Shown here in pieces: positions 6,723-9,740 of a stretch of 9,740 nt of DNA. Origin of the DNA: an uncultured Enorma sp. (lineage in GTDB: Bacteria > Actinomycetota > Coriobacteriia > Coriobacteriales > Coriobacteriaceae); assembly GCA_905210055.1 (NCBI GenBank), contig CAJLVH010000063.1, positions 1 to 9,740 on the forward strand, given 5' to 3'. Each line of letters opens with the position of its first letter. The stretch's first letter is position 1. The notes below the pieces were generated by a model. It had not been told where the DNA came from. It saw only the letters and a program-made list of their open reading frames with translations, and did no database searches. Made by a program: the position numbers and the translations under genes.

Positions 6723-6881
6723 CAAACTAGAGAATTTCCGACATAATAAGCTTGCTTCGGTGCATAATATGTCGGAATTTCTCTACTTTGAGGGCGATGA
6801 ATCGTAAGTAGCACAGAATAGAGAAATACCGACAAAATGATGACCAATTGGGGTGTTATCTGTCGGAATTTCTCTACTTTG
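6723..6881. repeat. Two tandem long inverted repeats: four copies of a 16-bp motif
   Basis: The motif TAGAGAAATTCCGACA, with one or no mismatch, occurs at 6728-6743 (forward), 6770-6785 (inverted), 6819-6834 (forward) and 6861-6876 (inverted). In both pairs the arms are separated by exactly 26 bp, so the motif starts are 42 bp apart, four helical turns. The pairs repeat at 91 bp. In the first pair the symmetry extends to 26 bp per arm (6723-6748 with 6765-6790, 3 mismatches), and the apex contains C(TTCG)G. The outer ends also form 21-bp imperfect terminal inverted repeats. It could be an operator array for a dimeric or tetrameric regulator, a MITE-like element, or a hairpin-forming transcript. 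Confidence 0.85.
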
Positions 6882-6975
6882 TAGGCTTTCATGGTCGATA
6901 TCGACATGACGTCGATGCGACTCCATAGATGGCCGTGGGGTACAAGAAGCTCAATCTAGGCTACAGAGGAGGATG

Positions 6976-7188
6976 CATGGGCACGGCGCTCGACGAACAG
7001 CTCTCGATGCGATTCGCGTCGGCTGAGGCTGCAGGATCCTGTCTCGTGCCGCTTGATGAGACGGAACGTCGGGCGGTCTTCGCGTTTTGCGCTTCACGCC
7101 TGAGCAGGTGAGACGACGCGAGGAGTTTGTTCGTCTGCTTGAGGCGTTTGAGATACCGCGCGTGAGAAAACCGATTGCGTGGAGATAG
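6976..7188 (+). pseudogene. Decayed small gene, possibly a remnant of an AbiEi/DUF559-like protein
   Basis: A very good ribosome binding site (GAGGAGG, 6967-6973) precedes ATG at 6976. The frame reads MGTALDEQLSMRFASAEAAG and LVPLDETERRAVF, then soon stops at 7109-7111. From about 7078 the -1 frame continues with convincing protein sequence, VLRFTPEQVRRREEFVRLL then EIPRVRKPIAWR, to a stop at 7186-7188. VLRF-TPEQV followed by a helix resembles the C-terminal end of DUF559/VSR-like endonuclease-fold domains, found in actinobacterial AbiEi-type proteins. The N-terminal part looks like a start of the same kind of protein. The simplest reading is a large internal deletion that joined the two ends out of frame; a one-base frameshift is the alternative. 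Family assignment is from memory and tentative. Confidence 0.5.
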
Positions 7189-7241
7189 CGGGCTGTTTGC
7201 TTGCGATTCTCGCTCTGATAGAGTCATATGTTGAGTGAAGA

Positions 7242-7253
7242 TTGCGCGCGCAA
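7242..7253. promoter_or_regulatory. 12-bp perfect palindrome upstream of ridA
   Basis: TTGCGCGCGCAA is a perfect palindrome 61 bp before the ridA start, in its probable 5' untranslated region. It could be an operator half-pair, but alternating GC runs arise by chance in such genomes. No clear promoter is visible nearby; TTGCTT (7197-7202) with TAGAGT (7219-7224) is a weak candidate. Confidence 0.25.
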
Positions 7254-7314
7254 CGTGGTGGAGGCACCGAAGTGCGTAGCTCTAGGGCGTGCAGCAAGAG
7301 TGAAAGGGGAGGCC

Positions 7315-7692
7315 ATGGGTAAAGAGGCGATCGTTTCCGCGAAGGCTCCGGCGGCGTTGGGGCCGTATTCGTCGGCGGTGAAGGCAGACGATACGCTTTA
7401 CCTTTCGGGGCAGCTGGGTATCGACCCTGCAACGGGCGAGCTTGCTGAAGGTGTCGAGGCGCAGGCGCGCCAGGCGATGCGCAATATCGCGGGCGTGCTC
7501 GAGGATGCTGGCGCGAGCTTCGACAACGTAGTGAAGATGACGGTGCTGCTTGCGGACATCAACGATTTCACTGTGGTGAACGAGGTGTACGGCAGCTTCC
7601 TCTCGGAGCCGTATCCTGCGCGCAGCGCCTTCCAGGTGGCAGCGATTCCCAAGGGTGCGCTGGTAGAAATCGAAGCAATCGCCGTGCTCTAA
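7315..7692 (+). CDS. ridA: RidA-family reactive intermediate (enamine/imine) deaminase
   Basis: This 125-residue protein is full length for the YjgF/YER057c/UK114 (RidA) family, cytosolic trimers that hydrolyse reactive enamines and imines such as 2-aminoacrylate released by PLP enzymes. The start is fixed by APAALGPYSSAV at 11-22 and by GGGGAGG before ATG 7315; an earlier in-frame ATG at 7228 would add 29 unrelated residues. Active-site residues of the family are present: Tyr18 in GPYSSA, Ser31 in LSGQ, Arg103 in PARSAFQV, and Glu118 in VEIEAIAV. The cysteine that follows the arginine in E. coli RidA is alanine here (Ala105). The gene stands alone and converges on the pseudouridine synthase gene, with a long inverted repeat between them. 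Confidence 0.95.
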   Translation: MGKEAIVSAKAPAALGPYSSAVKADDTLYLSGQLGIDPATGELAEGVEAQARQAMRNIAGVLEDAGASFDNVVKMTVLLADINDFTVVNEVYGSFLSEPYPARSAFQVAAIPKGALVEIEAIAVL

Positions 7693-7710
7693 CGGCAAGG
7701 AGTGTGGTCT

Positions 7711-7743
7711 GACCCAATTGGGGACAGGTGCGTTTTGGGACAT
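7711..7743. repeat. Possible dispersed repeat with CCCAATTGGG palindrome
   Basis: The stretch holds the palindrome CCCAATTGGG (7713-7722) and two GGGACA hexamers about 17 bp apart. The 10-mer CCAATTGGGG also occurs in the loop of the second motif pair upstream (6844-6853). Sequences of the form CCCAATTGGGGACAGG are, from memory, repeated in many genomes near REP-associated transposases, but this copy has no partner in the window. Confidence 0.3.
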
Positions 7744-7758
7744 CCAGCGCCCTCGCCG

Positions 7759-7884
7759 GCTGTTTCCGCGGCACGTAAAATAACCCCAGGGGTTTTCGAC
7801 ATTCCAGTATGCATGCTGGTGTTCATATGGTTTCTTTGAATGTCGAAAAACCCCTGGGGTTATTTTACGTGCCGCGGAAACAGC
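7759..7884. repeat. 46/47-bp near-perfect inverted repeat between convergent ridA and the pseudouridine synthase gene
   Basis: The left arm (7759-7804) and right arm (7838-7884) are exact reverse complements except for one extra T/A in a run, with a 33-nt centre. The right arm contains the last eight codons of the synthase gene (LFPRHVK plus stop, 7860-7883), so the left arm is an inverted copy of a gene end plus its downstream sequence. Each arm also includes AACCCCAGGGGTT followed by a short T-run outward from the gene copy, so the element may act as a bidirectional terminator. The centre holds a small CCAG/CTGG hairpin around GCATGC. Confidence 0.9.
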
Positions 7885-8579
7885 TTACACATGCGGTCGG
7901 GCGCGGGGGAGACGATGCGCAGCGGCTTGCCGGTGACGGGGTCGGTGAACGCGAGCTCGTGCGCATGCAGCATGAGGCCGCGCGGGTCGGGCTTGCCATA
8001 GAGCGCGTCGCCGAGCAGGGGTAGTCCCTCGTGGGCAAGGTGCACGCGAATCTGGTGCTTGCGGCCGGTTTCGAGCGAGACGTCAAGCAATGTTAGCCAC
8101 TCACCGTCTACGTGCCGCGTGTCAAGTACGCGGACGTGCGTGCGCGCGGGCTTGCCGGTGCGGCTCACGCGCATGCGCCGCGCATCGTGTCGATCACGGC
8201 CGATGGGGGCGTCGAGCGCCTGCTCCGTCCAGCGTGCGCGGCCGCGAGCGATGGCGAGATACCGTTTCTCAAAGCCATGCTCAGCGATAAGGCGGTCGTA
8301 GAGCGGCTGCGTGCTCTTGCAGCGCGAGAAGAGCACGATGCCCGTAGTATCGCGGTCGAGGCGTTGCAGCGCCTGAAGTTCGTCGGGGTTTGTCTCGTCG
8401 CAACGACCAACCTTTCCCGCCAAGATCGCTTCCCTCAGCATGTCCGTGAGCGTGAGCGCGCCCGTGCCATCGCCGTGGACGATTATCCCGGCAGGCTTGT
8501 CGACAGCGACGAGCGTATCGTTCACGAAAAGGATGTCGGGCGATGTGTTCGGCATGGAGGCCATTTCGATAGCACGCAT
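7860..8579 (-). CDS. RluA-family pseudouridine synthase
   Basis: This 239-residue protein has the RluA-family catalytic core without an S4 domain. After an N-terminal strand DILFVNDTLVAVDKPAGIIVH (motif I), it has the catalytic motif RLDRDTTGIVLF with Asp75, then KRYLAIARG, and the C-terminal ETGRKHQIRVHLA and LLGDALYG motifs. The usual histidine before RLD is glutamine (Gln72). Family members isomerise uridine in 23S rRNA or tRNA; the target site cannot be told from sequence. ATG 8579 begins one base after the stop of the upstream U32 gene and is chosen for this coupling, although Met6 (8564) and Met9 (8555) are possible and the ribosome binding site is poor. The last codons lie in the inverted repeat. 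Confidence 0.9.
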   Translation of the reverse strand: MRAIEMASMPNTSPDILFVNDTLVAVDKPAGIIVHGDGTGALTLTDMLREAILAGKVGRCDETNPDELQALQRLDRDTTGIVLFSRCKSTQPLYDRLIAEHGFEKRYLAIARGRARWTEQALDAPIGRDRHDARRMRVSRTGKPARTHVRVLDTRHVDGEWLTLLDVSLETGRKHQIRVHLAHEGLPLLGDALYGKPDPRGLMLHAHELAFTDPVTGKPLRIVSPAPDRMCKLFPRHVK

Positions 8580-8580
8580 C

Positions 8581-9740
8581 CTACTCAACTTCGGCGAAAA
8601 GACAACCTGAGCTCGTGCCCTTCTGGCGCGGCGAGGGTCGCTTGCCTGCGAGCGCGGCATCGAGGGCGCGCCGTGCCCGCGCAACCTGAGCGGCGAGCTC
8701 CTCGGGTTCGAGCAGGGTGCCGTCGACCATGAAGCGCGTGATACCGGCGGCGAGCAGCTGCGGGAGCTGCGGCGTGTAGTCGAGTGCGTAGGCATCGTAG
8801 AGATGCGAGCGGCCATGAAGATCTGTGCGCACGGGTAGGAGTTTGTCATCGATATTGTGCAGCACGAGCTTGCGACGGCGCAGCGAGCAGCGTTCGCAAT
8901 CGTGAATGCAGGCATCGGCCACCTGCAGGATGCAGTGCTCGCTCGTCATGACGCGCGGTTTGCCGAACACCGTGATGCCGAGTGTGATGGGCGACTGCGG
9001 GGCAAGCCGCTCGATTTCGGTAAAGGAGAGCTCGGGGGAGAGCCAAGCGGCGTGCGCGCCTGCGTTCGTGAGGAAGGCGAGGCAGGCGGCGTTGTGTGTG
9101 GGGATGCACGAGCGCAGTTCCGCCGCGGCGCCGCGCTCTGCAGCAAGTGCGAGCTCGGAGATGGTGCCAACGGCCACAGGGGCGTTTGCGATGATCCAAG
9201 GATCGAGGCGCGCGTGGTCGCGCTCGCGGCTTACCTCGTCGAGGATGGGGATGATGCCTTCCTGCTGCACGCTTTCTGGCGACATGTTTTCGGCGGCGAG
9301 GTCGTCGACCGCCATGTAGATACGTGCAGCCCCTGCCTCACGTGCGGCGCGTGCGGCGTCAAGCGAGGTCGCGATAGCGCAAATCTCGGAGATAGCCGCA
9401 CGGCGCGCTGCGGGCGCGGCAGGGGAGAGCGGCGCAAGGCGCACCTCGGCGAGGGTCTGTGCTTGCTCCTCGTACGGCGCCAAAATCGCAGCTTCAAGCG
9501 AGGCACATGCCTCGGCCCGTACAGCGTGGACGGCGGAAAACCCCATGCCGCAGCCTTCATCGAGCTCAACTTCGCATGAGTGCATCTCGAACGGCGTCGA
9601 ACCCATGCGGCCAACGTGCTCGATGAGGTCGTCCCGGCTCACGGCGCGGGTGCGGGCGGCTTCCACGGTGAAGCCCTCGGCGCGGCCGCGAAGGGCCGGA
9701 TCGTCGCAGCAGGAAACCTCGACGCAGAACGGCTCCCCCC
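8581..9740 (-). CDS. U32 peptidase-family protein with DUF3656-like segment, C-terminal 385 residues (cut by window edge)
   Basis: The minus-strand frame is open from the right edge to TAG at 8583-8581, so the N-terminal U32 domain is outside the window; the GTG at 9666 is internal. The first visible part (CVEVSCCDDPALRGRAEGFT, then GRMGSTPFEMHSCEVELDEG and a VHAVRAEA segment) matches the DUF3656-type insert. The rest is a second U32-like barrel, ending with a cluster C-x7-C-x3-C-x2-C (codons at 8932, 8908, 8896 and 8887) and LVLHNIDDKLLPVRTDLHGRSHLYDAY. Four-cysteine sets in relatives such as UbiU/UbiV hold a 4Fe-4S cluster. In E. coli the U32-DUF3656 protein RlhA hydroxylates C2501 of 23S rRNA, so an RNA hydroxylation role is a reasonable inference, but peptidase-family annotation is equally common. 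It is coupled to the pseudouridine synthase gene downstream. Confidence 0.85.
   Translation of the reverse strand, partial: GEPFCVEVSCCDDPALRGRAEGFTVEAARTRAVSRDDLIEHVGRMGSTPFEMHSCEVELDEGCGMGFSAVHAVRAEACASLEAAILAPYEEQAQTLAEVRLAPLSPAAPAARRAAISEICAIATSLDAARAAREAGAARIYMAVDDLAAENMSPESVQQEGIIPILDEVSRERDHARLDPWIIANAPVAVGTISELALAAERGAAAELRSCIPTHNAACLAFLTNAGAHAAWLSPELSFTEIERLAPQSPITLGITVFGKPRVMTSEHCILQVADACIHDCERCSLRRRKLVLHNIDDKLLPVRTDLHGRSHLYDAYALDYTPQLPQLLAAGITRFMVDGTLLEPEELAAQVARARRALDAALAGKRPSPRQKGTSSGCLFAEVE

Larger units (their letters stand above)
6548..6975. other. 428-bp gene-free region after rplX
   Basis: No convincing gene. The region holds a nested hairpin (6576-6633), the rplX terminator (6638-6677), and an AT-richer block with the four-copy inverted motif array (6723-6881). 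A short stretch at 6882-6975 leads up to a strong ribosome binding site. The decamer GTCGATATCG occurs at 6685-6694 and again at 6894-6903, on either side of the array. Confidence 0.7.

Noticed and set aside
6583..6807. 74-codon plus-strand frame after rplX
   Set aside because: It runs through the terminator and the inverted motif array, so it is a by-product of repeats and not a gene.
6723..6881. CRISPR array
   Set aside because: The motif alternates in orientation and there are only four copies with unequal spacing between pairs; CRISPR repeats run in one direction with regular spacers, and no cas genes are present.
7085..7111. Programmed -1 frameshift joining the two halves of the remnant gene
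   Set aside because: The run GCGTTTTGC does not form a proper in-frame X XXY YYZ heptamer for -1 slippage, and a stimulating structure is not evident. Decay by deletion is simpler.
7228..7314. Longer ridA start at 7228
   Set aside because: The extra 29 residues are unlike RidA N-termini, and the strong ribosome binding site precedes 7315.
8112..9579. Plus-strand frames opposite the pseudouridine synthase and U32 genes (8112-8732, 8857-9579)
   Set aside because: The minus-strand frames carry clear family motifs; these plus-strand frames have none and reflect high GC.

Overview
The window looks like chromosome from a high-GC actinobacterium, most likely class Coriobacteriia (Collinsella/Enorma-like). 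The reasons are the strong G/C third-position bias, the style of the ribosomal proteins, an L24 with a C-terminal zinc ribbon, and the accessory sequences. The genus is inferred from sequence feel, not from a search.

Layout. Positions 1-285 (minus) hold the N-terminal 95 residues of a CPYC glutaredoxin/thioltransferase-like protein that runs off the left edge. Positions 286-850 have no gene but carry an A-rich promoter candidate, a cluster of GC-rich hairpins and a leader hairpin just before the rplC ribosome binding site. Positions 851-6547 (plus) are a run of twelve ribosomal protein genes: rplC, rplD, rplW, rplB, rpsS, rplV, rpsC, rplP, rpmC, rpsQ, rplN and rplX. This is the classical S10 operon without rpsJ at its head, followed by only the first two genes of the classical spc operon. 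Most junctions are tight. Two spacers are long and strongly structured: rplW-rplB, and rpsQ-rplN, the latter at the classical S10/spc boundary. A strong intrinsic terminator (6638-6677) closes the run after rplX.

Positions 6678-7314 are accessory. Two tandem long inverted repeats carry four copies of a 16-bp motif in alternating orientation with identical geometry. They are followed by a short decayed gene whose two ends lie in different frames; its C-terminal end resembles the restriction-endonuclease-like tail of AbiEi/DUF559-type proteins. Positions 7315-7692 encode a RidA-family deaminase.

The right part (minus) carries the C-terminal half of a U32 peptidase-family protein (DUF3656/RlhA-like), which runs off the right edge, and a RluA-family pseudouridine synthase starting one base after its stop. 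Both families include rRNA-modifying enzymes, so the pair may act on the ribosome. The synthase gene and ridA converge on a near-perfect 46/47-bp inverted repeat that duplicates the last eight codons of the synthase gene in inverted orientation.

The core is ordinary ribosomal biology. The most unusual parts are the structured spacers inside the operon, the four-copy motif array with its gene remnant at the point where the operon is cut, and the inverted duplication at the ridA/rluA convergence.
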